A stretch of DNA of 54,032 nt from Chitinophagales bacterium (GCA_023957215.1 JAMLHH010000021.1:1-54032); one strand, 5' to 3'; counted from the stretch's first letter, positions 17,031 to 26,559 are shown. The notes: generated from the letters alone by a model not told the origin. Made by a program: numbers and translations.

Positions 17031-17828
17031 TTATTTCTTTTTCTTATTGGCACGATTAAAAACTCGTCCCATCAAACTACCGGTCACTACTCTCGATAGA
17101 TCTCTGCCTAAAACCCTTTGTGTCATAAAAGTTTGTACTTTATTACCAATACCTGCCACCACAAAAGCTTTTTTCCCAAGATTGTCTATACCTGTTTGTA
17201 CAACAGGTGCAGCTTTCATCAAAAGAGGGCTTCCTTTGAGACCTTTTGTCATTTCAGATTCTGTAAAACCCGGACAGAGAGCAATCACATCTACGCCCTT
17301 AGTACCAAACTCATAATTCATACTTTCTGCTAAAGAGAGAATATAAGATTTGGTAGCGCCATAGTGTGATAAATAAGGCGTAGCTTGAAAAGCACTGGAA
17401 GATGCCGTAAAAATAATACCACCATGTCCGCGCTCCACTAATTTCTTCCCAAATTCATAAGCAATGATAAAAGGAGCTTCCACATTGAGATGTAACATAT
17501 TGAGATTTCTTCTCAAATCACCTCTATAAAAGTCGCCTTCACAATTTATTCCGGCATTATTGACTATCAATCCAATATTCAAACCTTCAACTTGTGTTTT
17601 TAATTCATCAATAAAGCCTTGTTTGGACAAATCCAATGGAACCACTTTTACCTCTATGTTATTTGTCGTTTTAATTTCATCTGCTAATTTTTCCAACAAT
17701 TCAGCTCTTCGAGCCACAAGAACTACATTTAAACCTCTTCCGGCTAATTGCTTCGCATATTCAACGCCAAGTCCACTGGATGCACCTGTCACAATTGCCC
17801 AATCACCATATTTTTCTTTAAAAGTCAT
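17031..17828 (-). CDS. Short-chain dehydrogenase/reductase
   Basis: 265 residues of the classical SDR fold. The NAD(P)-binding motif is TGASSGLG (about residues 14-21), followed by RR at the end of strand 2, which favours NADP. NNAGIN lies near residue 89, with the catalytic Ser in ASSSAF and the Tyr-x3-Lys in YGATK. It resembles the YqjQ/DltE-like group of acyl or keto-sugar reductases. The substrate is unknown. It stands between lpxK (convergent) and murF (same strand, 75 bp), with no clear operon role. Confidence 0.9.
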   Translation of the reverse strand: MTFKEKYGDWAIVTGASSGLGVEYAKQLAGRGLNVVLVARRAELLEKLADEIKTTNNIEVKVVPLDLSKQGFIDELKTQVEGLNIGLIVNNAGINCEGDFYRGDLRRNLNMLHLNVEAPFIIAYEFGKKLVERGHGGIIFTASSSAFQATPYLSHYGATKSYILSLAESMNYEFGTKGVDVIALCPGFTESEMTKGLKGSPLLMKAAPVVQTGIDNLGKKAFVVAGIGNKVQTFMTQRVLGRDLSRVVTGSLMGRVFNRANKKKK

Positions 17829-17903
17829 CTCTGTTATTTTCTTTTTAAAAATTAATAATCTATTCTATTTCTTTCCCACCCAAATTAGTCATTTTTATCT
17901 GAA

Positions 17904-19184
17904 CTAAGAAATTATATCTTCTAAACGATTAGCTCTCGAACCTTTGATCAATACCGCAGTTCCTGATATTTCTTGCTGTTGAAACCAGTTTTTTATATCT
18001 CCCACCTTTTCCACTTGGATAGTAGAAGGCAGTCTTTGAGTATTTTTAAATTCATTTCCTACTAACACCAAAAACTTTAAGCCCATTGATTCTGCTAACC
18101 CGACTATCTTTTGGTGTTCTTCAAGGCTATATTTGCCCAACTCCAACATACTACCCAATATTGCCGCCTTAGAATCCTCTTTCATCTCTTGCAAGAGGCA
18201 CAACGCCACTTCCATACTACTTGGATTGGCATTATAGGCATCCAAAATAATGACACCTTTCTTATATTGTACAATTTGTGAACGGTTGTTATTAGGTTGA
18301 TAATTTTGAATAGCTGCAATAATTTCATTTTTAGGGACACCAAAATATTGCCCTACCGATGCTGCAGCAATGATATTATTATAATTGTGTTCTCCCGGAA
18401 TTTGCGTTTTGACTTCCGAATGGTTAAAATTCAATTTTACAAAAGGATGTGAAGATAAAAAGCTGTAAGTATAATGATTGGACAAATCAGACCCATAATT
18501 GATACGTTTTGATACGTTTCGCTTATCGGCTATTTCTTTTAAAATCGGATAGTCTTGATTGATAAAAACAGTTCCACCATGTCCTTGTAACCATTCATAC
18601 AATTCTGACTTTGCAGTTTTGATAGCTTCAAAGCCTCCAAACTCTCCAATATGTGCCCTTCCTATTGAAGTAATCAATCCAAAATTAGGTTCAGCAATAC
18701 TACATAGATGTGTGATTTCTCCTAAATGATTGGCGCCCATTTCTATAATGGCTATTTCATGTCGGGGAGTCAATTTCAGTAAGGTTAATGGCACACCAAA
18801 ATGATTATTCAGATTACCCACAGTAGCCAAAACTTGGTATTTTTGCTTTAATACCGCCTGCACCAATTCTTTGGTGGTGGTTTTTCCATTTGAGCCGGTA
18901 ATACCAATGACAGGGATATCAAATTGCCGTCTATGATGATTTGCCAAAGTTTGTAACGCCATCAAGGTATTCTCTACCAAAATAATACGCTCATCTGACA
19001 GATATTTTTTATCATCAATGACAGCATAGGAAGCACCTTGTTCCAAAGCTTTTTGAGCAAATGTATTTCCATCAAAATTCTCACCTTTCAACGCCCAATA
19101 TATTTCTCCTTTAACAAGTTTTCTTGTATCGGTCTGTACGCCTTCACTCTTTAAAAACAATTGATAAATTTCTCCAATACCCAT
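17904..19184 (-). CDS. murF: UDP-N-acetylmuramoyl-tripeptide--D-Ala-D-Ala ligase MurF
   Basis: About 426 residues. The ATG at 19184 is preferred over the adjoining GTG at 19187. It joins D-Ala-D-Ala to UDP-MurNAc-tripeptide in the cytoplasm. The N-terminal substrate domain contains VQTDTRKL and GENFDGNTF. The central ATPase has the P-loop GITGSNGKTTTK (about residue 105), then EMGANHLGEI. The C-terminal domain carries LDAYNANPSSM (about residue 315), the MurF signature. Full length. It is isolated from other mur genes apart from murB 5.5 kb away. Confidence 0.95.
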   Translation of the reverse strand: MGIGEIYQLFLKSEGVQTDTRKLVKGEIYWALKGENFDGNTFAQKALEQGASYAVIDDKKYLSDERIILVENTLMALQTLANHHRRQFDIPVIGITGSNGKTTTKELVQAVLKQKYQVLATVGNLNNHFGVPLTLLKLTPRHEIAIIEMGANHLGEITHLCSIAEPNFGLITSIGRAHIGEFGGFEAIKTAKSELYEWLQGHGGTVFINQDYPILKEIADKRNVSKRINYGSDLSNHYTYSFLSSHPFVKLNFNHSEVKTQIPGEHNYNNIIAAASVGQYFGVPKNEIIAAIQNYQPNNNRSQIVQYKKGVIILDAYNANPSSMEVALCLLQEMKEDSKAAILGSMLELGKYSLEEHQKIVGLAESMGLKFLVLVGNEFKNTQRLPSTIQVEKVGDIKNWFQQQEISGTAVLIKGSRANRLEDIIS

Positions 19185-19381
19185 CACGTCATAAAGTTAT
19201 AAACTATTCACCATAGATGTATATTGTCAAGAAATAAATCAATATAATATGAATATATATATATGTTATCATAAGAATAGATTAAACTTTTTTAACTGTA
19301 CTTCAAACAAATTATCACACATATAAATGTTAAAAGGTACGTAATTTGTTATCATAAGACTTGAAATTAAAATTATAGTAT

Positions 19382-20932
19382 ATGAAAAAGTTTTTGAATT
19401 ACCTTTTTGTTGGTGTCATCAGTGGAGGAATTGTTCTTTTTGCACAAACAAAATTTTCTAAAAATCACTCTTTTAATTTATTCAATACAGATAACGTTAG
19501 TAACACTTCGGATTATTCAGTCCCTGCTGCTTTCACAAGCTTGGGCAACGGATTGCCGTCCGATGCATTCGTCTTGGCTTCTGAAAGAAGTATGCCGGCA
19601 GTCGTACATATTACGACAAAAGCAAAAACAACCGTTTCCGACAGAAGAGCACCTTCTGACCTTTTTGAGTATTTTTTCGGAGATCCTTTTGGCAATCCGT
19701 TTGGCGACAGAGGGAATAGAGATGATGGTAGCAGAAGAGGAAAATCCCAAGAGGAAACTGTTCCATTGGGAAGTGGTTCCGGGGTCATTATCAGCAGTGA
19801 CGGCTATATCGTGACCAATAATCACGTCATTGACGGAGCGACAGAAATAGAAGTCGTCTTACATGACAATCGTAGCTTTCCGGCAAAATTGATAGGTACA
19901 GATCCCAATACTGATATCGCTTTGATAAAAATCGACAACAATGATTTGACACCTATTCAATTTGGAAATTCAGATGGCACAAAGGTCGGTCAATGGGTTT
20001 TGGCAGTAGGAAATCCGTTTAACCTTTCTTCTACTGTTACAGCCGGCATCATTAGTGCCAAAGCAAGAAATATCAATCTTTTACAAGAAAAAGCAGGAAC
20101 TTACGCAATCGAATCTTTCATTCAAACAGATGCGGCAGTCAATCCCGGCAACAGTGGTGGTGCATTGGTTGATTTAAATGGTGATCTGATAGGTATCAAT
20201 ACCGCTATCGCTTCACCCTCAGGTGTCTATGCAGGATATGCATTTGCCATTCCTTCTAATTTAGTCAAAAAAGTGGTGGATGATATTAAAGAATTTGGAA
20301 TTGTCCAAAGAGGCTTTATGGGTGTCTCAATGGGAACTGTTGATGATAAGTTAGCAAAAGATTTGGGATTAGATGATGTATCGGGTGCTTATGTTTCTGA
20401 TGTTCAAAAAGGAAGCGGTGCTGATGATGCAGGTCTGAAAGGCGGTGATGTCATTACCAAAATTGACGGGAAAATCATTAAAACTTCTCCTGAATTACAA
20501 GAAGCTGTGGCAAGACATCGCCCAGGTGATAAAATTAATGTTGAATATATCAGAAGCGGAAAAATAAAATCTACTGTTGTCACCCTTAAATCAAAAAATA
20601 ACACAACTGACTTATTGAGTAAAAAAGATGCTGATGCCACTACCGGTTCGGCATTAGATAGATTAGGGATTGAAGTCGAAAGTTTATCTACCGGTGATGC
20701 GAGAAAAATGGGTATGACCGGAGGGCTTAAAATTAAGAAATTGAAAGACGGTATTCTAAAAAACAATACAGATATCAAAGAAGGTTTTATCATCACCGGT
20801 GTCAATAAAAGACCGGTAGAATCTGTCGATGACTTGGAAGACATATTAAAAAACAGCCGTGGCGAAGGTGTGATGTTGCAAGGTAAATATCCAAATGAAA
20901 ATGGAACTCGCTATTACGCTTTTGGGTTCTAA
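19382..20932 (+). CDS. HtrA/Deg-family periplasmic serine protease
   Basis: 516 residues with an N-terminal signal or anchor (MKKFLNYLFVGVISGGIVLF), a trypsin-like protease domain and two PDZ domains (about residues 315-400 and 425-515). The catalytic triad is visible: His in VTNNHVIDG, Asp in DPNTDIALIK, Ser in NPGNSGGAL. A glycine/asparagine-rich LA loop (GDPFGNPFGDRGNRDDGS) precedes the protease strand, as in DegP/DegQ. It degrades or refolds misfolded envelope proteins. A strong terminator follows at 20948. The gene is monocistronic, flanked by the divergent murF. Confidence 0.95.
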   Translation: MKKFLNYLFVGVISGGIVLFAQTKFSKNHSFNLFNTDNVSNTSDYSVPAAFTSLGNGLPSDAFVLASERSMPAVVHITTKAKTTVSDRRAPSDLFEYFFGDPFGNPFGDRGNRDDGSRRGKSQEETVPLGSGSGVIISSDGYIVTNNHVIDGATEIEVVLHDNRSFPAKLIGTDPNTDIALIKIDNNDLTPIQFGNSDGTKVGQWVLAVGNPFNLSSTVTAGIISAKARNINLLQEKAGTYAIESFIQTDAAVNPGNSGGALVDLNGDLIGINTAIASPSGVYAGYAFAIPSNLVKKVVDDIKEFGIVQRGFMGVSMGTVDDKLAKDLGLDDVSGAYVSDVQKGSGADDAGLKGGDVITKIDGKIIKTSPELQEAVARHRPGDKINVEYIRSGKIKSTVVTLKSKNNTTDLLSKKDADATTGSALDRLGIEVESLSTGDARKMGMTGGLKIKKLKDGILKNNTDIKEGFIITGVNKRPVESVDDLEDILKNSRGEGVMLQGKYPNENGTRYYAFGF

Positions 20933-20947
20933 CCACTAAAAAACAAG

Positions 20948-20997
20948 GTTTCTACCACAGAAAATACTTTTTAACTCTGTGGTAGAAACAAATTTTT
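20948..20997 (+). terminator. Rho-independent terminator of the HtrA gene
   Basis: A perfect 14-bp stem, GTTTCTACCACAGA (20948-20961) with its complement at 20976-20989 and a 14-nt loop, followed by AAATTTTTA. It lies 15 bp after the protease stop. Confidence 0.9.
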
Positions 20998-21069
20998 ATT
21001 CTAACCACCACACTCTCCTCACTTCATCAATTAATAAACTTGAATCCATGATTTTTGACACTAAAGGTT

Positions 21070-21077
21070 TAACTTTG
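21070..21077 (+). promoter_or_regulatory. Candidate -7 promoter box for the transketolase operon
   Basis: TAACTTTG matches TAnnTTTG and lies 17 bp upstream of the ATG at 21095, the same short spacing as at 10570. Confidence 0.45.
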
Positions 21078-21094
21078 TTGTATATTCAAAAAAT

Positions 21095-21937
21095 ATGGCA
21101 GAAATAGATCAACTCAAACGTACAGCAACACAAGTCAGAAGGGATATCGTGCGGATGGTGGGGAATGCAAAAAGTGGTCACCCCGGTGGCTCACTTGGGT
21201 GTGCTGACTATTTTGTGGCTTTGTATTTTGGCATTCTGAAACAAGACACTTCCTTTAATATGGATGCAAAAGGTGAAGATGCCTTTTTTCTTTCTAATGG
21301 ACATATTTCACCGGTTTTTTATAGTGTTTTGGCAAGAAGAGGATATTTTAACATTCAAGAACTTTCAACTTTCAGACTCATCAATTCACGCTTACAAGGT
21401 CATCCTACCACACACGAAGGATTACCCGGTGTACGTATAGCAAGTGGTTCTTTAGGACAAGGAATTTCCGTAGCATCCGGAATGGCAATAGCCAAAAAAA
21501 TGGATGGTGACGATAGATGGGTATTTGTGCTGACAGGTGACGGAGAATTGCAAGAAGGTCAAAATTGGGAAGCGATTATGTTTGCCGCCCACAATAAGTT
21601 AGACAATCTCATTTTGACCGTAGATTACAACAATGCCCAAATTGATGGTAAAGTAGATGATATCCTTTCTCTTGGTGATTTAAAGGCAAAATTTGAAGCT
21701 TTCGGCTGGAAAACTTTGGAAATGGAGGGTAACGATATGGGAAAAGTAGTAGCCGGAATCAATCGTGCTAAAGAAGCATCCCAAAAAGGTCAACCAGTAG
21801 TCATTTTGATGAAAACAGAAATGGGCTATGGTGTAGATTATATGATGGGTACTAATAAATGGCACGGAAATGCACCGAGTGCAGAACAAGTCGAAACGGC
21901 TTTAGCTCAATTAGAAGAAACTTTGGGCGATTTTTAA
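21095..21937 (+). CDS. Transketolase, N-terminal (thiamine-diphosphate-binding) subunit
   Basis: 280 residues matching the N-terminal half of transketolase. Visible are AKSGHPGGSLGCADYF (about residues 27-42), the catalytic-region His in SNGHISPVFYS, and the ThDP/Mg motif GDGELQEGQNWEA with the downstream NNAQIDG (about residues 147-190). It forms the two-subunit transketolase with the gene at 22109, transferring two-carbon units in the non-oxidative pentose phosphate pathway. The split is common in Bacteroidota and archaea. A 51-residue ORF lies between the halves here, which is less usual. Confidence 0.92.
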   Translation: MAEIDQLKRTATQVRRDIVRMVGNAKSGHPGGSLGCADYFVALYFGILKQDTSFNMDAKGEDAFFLSNGHISPVFYSVLARRGYFNIQELSTFRLINSRLQGHPTTHEGLPGVRIASGSLGQGISVASGMAIAKKMDGDDRWVFVLTGDGELQEGQNWEAIMFAAHNKLDNLILTVDYNNAQIDGKVDDILSLGDLKAKFEAFGWKTLEMEGNDMGKVVAGINRAKEASQKGQPVVILMKTEMGYGVDYMMGTNKWHGNAPSAEQVETALAQLEETLGDF

Positions 21938-21951
21938 ATATAACAGAAAGT

Positions 21952-22107
21952 ATGGTAGATTTAGAAGAAAAAAAGCGACAAATCATTAGTGAAATTCAAC
22001 AAGTTGAAGATAAAGCTGCCTATTTAAAAGGAGAAAGAAAAAACTATACTCGGGATGATATAGACAAATTGCTTTCTAATAAATTATCCAAAAAATATAA
22101 AAGATAA
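21952..22107 (+). CDS. Small charged coiled-coil protein between transketolase genes
   Basis: A 51-residue ORF from ATG 21952 (MVDLEEKKRQIISEIQ...) to a stop at 22107. It begins 14 bp after the N-terminal subunit stop and ends one base before the C-terminal subunit start, so its frame fits the operon exactly. It is rich in Lys and Glu and predicted to be one or two helices (EEKKRQIISEIQQVEDKAAY, then DDIDKLLSNKLSKKYK). There is no signal or membrane segment. The tight spacing favours real translation. Function unknown; it might help the two subunits bind or simply couple their translation. Confidence 0.6.
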   Translation: MVDLEEKKRQIISEIQQVEDKAAYLKGERKNYTRDDIDKLLSNKLSKKYKR

Positions 22108-22108
22108 A

Positions 22109-23071
22109 ATGTCATTAAAAGATATTACATACACAGAGAAAAAAGATACCCGTTCAGGATTTGGAGAAGGTATCTATGAAGCCGGACTAAAAAATCCCAA
22201 CGTAGTTACCCTATGTGCAGATTTAGTCGGCTCACTCAAGTTGGGAAAATTTATTGAAGCTTTTCCTGATAGATTTATACAGACAGGTATTGCAGAAGCC
22301 AATATGATGGGCGTAGCAGCAGGATTAGCTGTTGCAGGTAAAATCCCTGTACCTACCACATTTGCAAACTTTGGTACAAGTAGAGTCTATGACCAAGTCA
22401 GGCAATCAATCGCTTACTCCAATAAAAATGTAAAAATTGCTTGTTCACATGCCGGTTTGACCTTGGGAGAAGATGGTGCTACCCATCAAACCTTGGAAGA
22501 TATAGGTATGATGAAAATGCTTCCGGGTATGACAGTAGTCGTTCCTGCTGATTATAACCAAACCAGATTAGCGACCATAGCTGTCATAGAGAAAGAAGGT
22601 CCGTGTTATTTGAGATTTGGTCGTCCATCATGGCCTATTTTTACACCAAAAGAAGATTCTACTTTTCAAATTGGCAAAGCACAGTTTTTATCACAAGGTA
22701 CTGATGTGACTATCATCGCCTGTGGTCACATGGTATGGCAGGCAGTAGAAGCAGGAAAAGAATTAGAAGAACAAGGAATTTCTGTAGAATTAATCAATAT
22801 GCACACCATCAAACCTTTGGATGAAGAAGCTATTTTAAAATCTGTTGGGAAAACAGGTTGTGTCGTCACAGCCGAAGAACACCAATACAATGGCGGTCTC
22901 GGTGAAAGTGTCGCAAGAGTATTATCACAAAACGCTCCTGTTCCTCAAGAATTTGTTGCAGTAAAAGATACTTTTGGCGAATCCGGTACTCCTACTCAAT
23001 TATTAGATAAATATGGCTTAGCTCCAAAAGATATTGTAGCTGCTGTGAAGAAAGTGATATCTAGAAAATAA
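22109..23071 (+). CDS. Transketolase, C-terminal subunit
   Basis: 320 residues covering the pyrimidine-binding and C-terminal domains. Motifs include GIAEANMMGVAAGLA with the ThDP-activating glutamate (about residue 60), FGTSRVYDQVRQSIAY, SHAGLTLGEDGATHQ (about residues 112-126) and the C-terminal AEEHQYNGGLGE. It pairs with the subunit at 21095. The start lies one base after the small ORF. Transcription runs on to coaX with a 10-bp gap. Confidence 0.93.
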   Translation: MSLKDITYTEKKDTRSGFGEGIYEAGLKNPNVVTLCADLVGSLKLGKFIEAFPDRFIQTGIAEANMMGVAAGLAVAGKIPVPTTFANFGTSRVYDQVRQSIAYSNKNVKIACSHAGLTLGEDGATHQTLEDIGMMKMLPGMTVVVPADYNQTRLATIAVIEKEGPCYLRFGRPSWPIFTPKEDSTFQIGKAQFLSQGTDVTIIACGHMVWQAVEAGKELEEQGISVELINMHTIKPLDEEAILKSVGKTGCVVTAEEHQYNGGLGESVARVLSQNAPVPQEFVAVKDTFGESGTPTQLLDKYGLAPKDIVAAVKKVISRK

Positions 23072-23081
23072 AAAGAAGTAT

Positions 23082-23807
23082 TTGTATTTAATCTGCTTGG
23101 ATATTGGCAATACCAGAATGAAGATAGGTGTCTTTCATGAGGGAAATGCACTCGAAGTGCTTGTTTCAGCTAAAGGCGACTTACAAGTTCTTAAAAACTT
23201 AGTCAAAAAATATCCCAATCACCGATTTGTCGTTTCCTCCACTGCCAAACTCGAAAGCTCAGTTAAAGATTTTTTATACCTGCAACCAAACTTTTTGGAA
23301 ATATCTCATCAAGCCCGGATTCCTTTTAAAAATTTATACACTACTCCACAAACTTTGGGTAGGGATAGGATAGCGTTGGCAGCAGCGGCAGTTGATCTTT
23401 TTCCCCATCAAAATTGCTTAATCATAGATACAGGCACTTGTATCACTTTGGACTTTGTCAATCATCAAGGAGAGTATCTTGGCGGAAGCATACATCCGGG
23501 TATCAGCATGAGATTAAAAGCACTTCATAACTATACCGACAAACTTCCATTGGTAGAAAAATCTTGGCAAGAAAGCAACATAGGGAATAGTACCGAAACA
23601 TGTATTCAGATAGGTGTCATCAGAGCTTCAGTAATGGAAATCAATGCTTTTGTAGAAGAATATAACAAAAAATATGATAATCTGAAAGTGATACTGACAG
23701 GCGGAGATATGGACTTGTTTTTAAATAAAATTAAAAATGAGATATTTGCACATCCAAACTTGGTCTTGGAAGGATTACAAAAAATTGCAAGATATAATGT
23801 ACAATAG
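23082..23807 (+). CDS. coaX: Type III pantothenate kinase CoaX
   Basis: 241 residues of the ASKHA fold. Motifs are the phosphate-binding DIGNTRMKIGVF (about residues 6-17), GRDRIALAAAAV (about residues 94-105) and DTGTCITLDFV (about residues 116-126). It phosphorylates pantothenate, the first step of CoA synthesis, and type III enzymes need a monovalent cation. The start is a TTG at 23082: no in-frame ATG lies nearby and the purine-rich AAAAGAAG just upstream can serve as ribosome binding site. The stop overlaps the start of the next gene by 11 bp. Confidence 0.93.
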   Translation: MYLICLDIGNTRMKIGVFHEGNALEVLVSAKGDLQVLKNLVKKYPNHRFVVSSTAKLESSVKDFLYLQPNFLEISHQARIPFKNLYTTPQTLGRDRIALAAAAVDLFPHQNCLIIDTGTCITLDFVNHQGEYLGGSIHPGISMRLKALHNYTDKLPLVEKSWQESNIGNSTETCIQIGVIRASVMEINAFVEEYNKKYDNLKVILTGGDMDLFLNKIKNEIFAHPNLVLEGLQKIARYNVQ

Positions 23808-25194
23808 AAAAATAGTTACTTTTTTGATGGTGTTGGCAACATCGCTATATACCTGTCAAGTCTCCGCACAATCAAAAGATGGTACTCCTTTTGCCAAATA
23901 CGGTTTGGGACTGATGCACAATAACAGTTTTAATCCAAATGCCGCTATGGGCGGTTTGGGTGCGACATATCATTCACCGGATGCCACCAATTTTGAAAAC
24001 CCCGCTACCTTGGCCGAAACGCAGTTAGCCTCTTTTGAAGTAGGCATCTATGGATATACGGGCAAAAGAAAAACGAATACCGGATCGGTAGGAATAGGAA
24101 GTGCCGGTTTGGATTATTTGGCAATGGCTTTCCCTGTGATAAGAAATCATTGGGGTTTTGGTGCAGCTTTACTCCCCTTCAGCACCAAAAACAGTTTTGC
24201 CATAGATAGCATTTCTTTTGACGATCAGAAAGGTGTCTCCATGATAGAGAATGATGGACATTTATACAATTTTATCTTTTCTAATGGTTTTAAATACAAA
24301 GAATATAGCCTTGGCTTTAATATAGGATACCTCTTTGGCAACCTGACGAGCAATAACTTAACCTATGCTTTGGACAAAGACTTAATGGATGCATTTGGCA
24401 ATACAGGGTGGAATAATTCTACTTTATTAGCGAAAGCATTTATTTTTCAGGCAGGGGCGCATTATAACAAAGCTTTTAAATATGGAGCTGACAATAAGAA
24501 ACAACTCAATTTGACCTTGGGATTAACCGGAGCACCTTCACTTCGTCTGGGAAAACGCTCTTCTTTTGATGAAAACATTTCAGTCATAGACAATCAATAC
24601 CTCATTGGAAAGTCTGAAAATCAATCATATAAAGATTATCTGAATGATTTGCTAACGCTCAATCCTTCGGCTTTTGACACTTTGAGTATTGTCTCTAATA
24701 AAGCCGATTATATAAAAATTCCCGGCTATATTCAAGCAGGTATTATGCTTTCAGATAGTGTCAGATGGATGGCTGGATTTGATTTTAGATATCAACCTTG
24801 GAGTCAGTTTAACGGATATGATAACACTGCCGAGTTTATGCAGAACAGTTGGAGAATAGGAATCGGCGGAGAGTTTTTACCTTCATTGTCACCCAATAAA
24901 GGACTTTTTTCAAGGCTGAAATACCGTTTAGGTTTCAACTATGAAAGAACAAATCTCAACCTCGCTTCTAATTCGATAAATGAGTTTGGCATAAATGTTG
25001 GATTTGGAATACCGATTGTAATTAGATTGTTTGACGAATTTAATACCAGAATGTACGTTTATGCTTTTAATCTGAGTGTGGAAGCCGGTTCGAGAGGGAC
25101 GCTCCAAAATAATTTAATCAGAGAAAATTATGCAAAACTCAAACTCGGTATCAATCTGAATGCAAACTGGTTTCAAAAAAGAAAATACTATTAA
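23797..25194 (+). CDS. FadL/OmpP1-like outer-membrane protein
   Basis: 465 residues from the ATG at 23797, which puts the signal peptide (MYNRKIVTFLMVLATSLYTC, ending near VSAQ) at the N-terminus; longer frames would start inside coaX. The mature chain begins FAKYGLGLMHNNSFNPN and continues to MGGLGATYHSPDATNFENPA, which recalls the GSAGAGRA..NPA start of FadL/PorV-type barrels. Aromatic, alternating strands follow throughout, consistent with a 14-stranded barrel. The ligand is unknown. It overlaps coaX by 11 bp and is followed by a secreted TPR gene after 15 bp, so the three are likely co-expressed. Confidence 0.75.
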   Translation: MYNRKIVTFLMVLATSLYTCQVSAQSKDGTPFAKYGLGLMHNNSFNPNAAMGGLGATYHSPDATNFENPATLAETQLASFEVGIYGYTGKRKTNTGSVGIGSAGLDYLAMAFPVIRNHWGFGAALLPFSTKNSFAIDSISFDDQKGVSMIENDGHLYNFIFSNGFKYKEYSLGFNIGYLFGNLTSNNLTYALDKDLMDAFGNTGWNNSTLLAKAFIFQAGAHYNKAFKYGADNKKQLNLTLGLTGAPSLRLGKRSSFDENISVIDNQYLIGKSENQSYKDYLNDLLTLNPSAFDTLSIVSNKADYIKIPGYIQAGIMLSDSVRWMAGFDFRYQPWSQFNGYDNTAEFMQNSWRIGIGGEFLPSLSPNKGLFSRLKYRLGFNYERTNLNLASNSINEFGINVGFGIPIVIRLFDEFNTRMYVYAFNLSVEAGSRGTLQNNLIRENYAKLKLGINLNANWFQKRKYY

Positions 25195-25209
25195 TACATA
25201 AATATTACG

Positions 25210-26559
25210 ATGATGAAAACTACTTTTTGGTCAACAGTCCTTGTCTTTTTGATAACAGCATTTTCTACTGTCAATGCACAAGACTGCCCTAAAGGAGACA
25301 GTGAAAGCCCTAAATATTTCTCGCTTTACAAAGAATATTACAAACAAGGCAATATTGAAAAAGCCTTGCCCTATTGGAAAATACTATACGATGAAGCCCC
25401 GGGATTTGGTAAAACCGTTTTTATTGACGGAGCAGAAATTTACGAATATCTGATTCAAAATACTTCTGATGAAGTCAGCAAACAAAAATATGTAGATACC
25501 TTACTTGCCATTTATGACAAACGTATCAAATGCTGGGGAGATGAAGCTTACGTATTACAGCTGAAAGGAATATCTATTGCTCAATACAGACCCAATGACT
25601 ACCCTCATGCAGTAAAAGTTTTGTCAAAGGCCATCGCTCTAGCCGGTAATGATGCAAAATATTACGGTATCGCCACTTATTTTAATCTATTGATAAATCT
25701 AAAAGACGAAGCACCGGGCATAAATGTTGATTTTATCAAAAAGGAATACAATAAATTGGTGGATATCTGTGATGCCAATATTCAAGCCGGAGAACTCTCA
25801 GAACAATTTCAAGAAGTCAAAGCCGGTATGACATACAACTTAAAAGAATATGTCTTACCTAAGCGATTTGCAGCAGGTGCAGATTGGTATTCTTGGACTG
25901 ACAAGGTAAAAGAAGATTCTATCCACGCATGGGTAAGTCAAGATTCTTCAATTTCCAACGTGGAAGATATCGTTAGCAATATCAGTAGAGATGCTGATTT
26001 AAAAGACTCAAAAGTCAGATTTGATTTGGAACAAATCCTCTTTAACGATCATCCGACAGCCATTCGTGCCAATAATATAGGTGCTTACTTTTATGAAATA
26101 AAAGATTTCAAAAATGCAATTCCTTATTTCCAAAAAGCAGTAGAACTCACGACAGATTCTACTAAAAAAGCCGGTGCTTATTTGGCACTTGCAGATACTT
26201 ACAGACAAGCAGACGATTTTCCAAGTGCTCGTGAAGCTGCACGACAAGCAATGACCTTAGATACAACATCAGCACAGCCTTATTATCTGATAGGTGTATT
26301 GTATTTGTCAAGTGGTAGCAAATGCGGTACAGGTACCGGTTTCAACTCTCAAAGAGTTTTATGGCCGGCTTATGATTACTTCAAAAAAGCTTTAGAATTA
26401 GATCCTTCTTTTGATGAAGTAGTCAGTCCTTTGATGAGAGATTATAAAAAATTCTTACCTACTCGAGCGGAAGTAGCTGCCAAAGGTTTAAAAGTCGGTG
26501 GTAAATACTTAGTTCCTTGTTGGATCAATGAAGAAGCAACTGTTATAGTTAGAGACTAA
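25210..26559 (+). CDS. Secreted tetratricopeptide-repeat protein
   Basis: 449 residues with a signal peptide (MMKTTFWSTVLVFLITAF, cleaved near NAQ). TPR-like helix pairs are seen near the N-terminus (YKQGNIEKALPYWKILYDEAP) and in the C-terminal part (IGAYFYEIKDFKNAIPYFQK, AYLALADTYRQADDFPSARE, AQPYYLIGVLYLSSG, about residues 295-400). Bacteroidota often carry such proteins behind outer-membrane barrels, where they act as periplasmic adaptors. It ends 219 bp before the left target duplication of the IS4 element. No catalytic motif is seen. Confidence 0.8.
   Translation: MMKTTFWSTVLVFLITAFSTVNAQDCPKGDSESPKYFSLYKEYYKQGNIEKALPYWKILYDEAPGFGKTVFIDGAEIYEYLIQNTSDEVSKQKYVDTLLAIYDKRIKCWGDEAYVLQLKGISIAQYRPNDYPHAVKVLSKAIALAGNDAKYYGIATYFNLLINLKDEAPGINVDFIKKEYNKLVDICDANIQAGELSEQFQEVKAGMTYNLKEYVLPKRFAAGADWYSWTDKVKEDSIHAWVSQDSSISNVEDIVSNISRDADLKDSKVRFDLEQILFNDHPTAIRANNIGAYFYEIKDFKNAIPYFQKAVELTTDSTKKAGAYLALADTYRQADDFPSAREAARQAMTLDTTSAQPYYLIGVLYLSSGSKCGTGTGFNSQRVLWPAYDYFKKALELDPSFDEVVSPLMRDYKKFLPTRAEVAAKGLKVGGKYLVPCWINEEATVIVRD

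Noticed and set aside
19513..19825. Open frames on the minus strand inside the HtrA gene
   Set aside because: They are antisense to a well-conserved protease domain, with no start signals or recognisable protein.
21859..21951. Longer form of the 51-residue ORF starting inside the transketolase N-terminal gene
   Set aside because: The upstream part is an out-of-frame reading of the conserved transketolase C-terminus; the ATG at 21952 right after that gene fits better.
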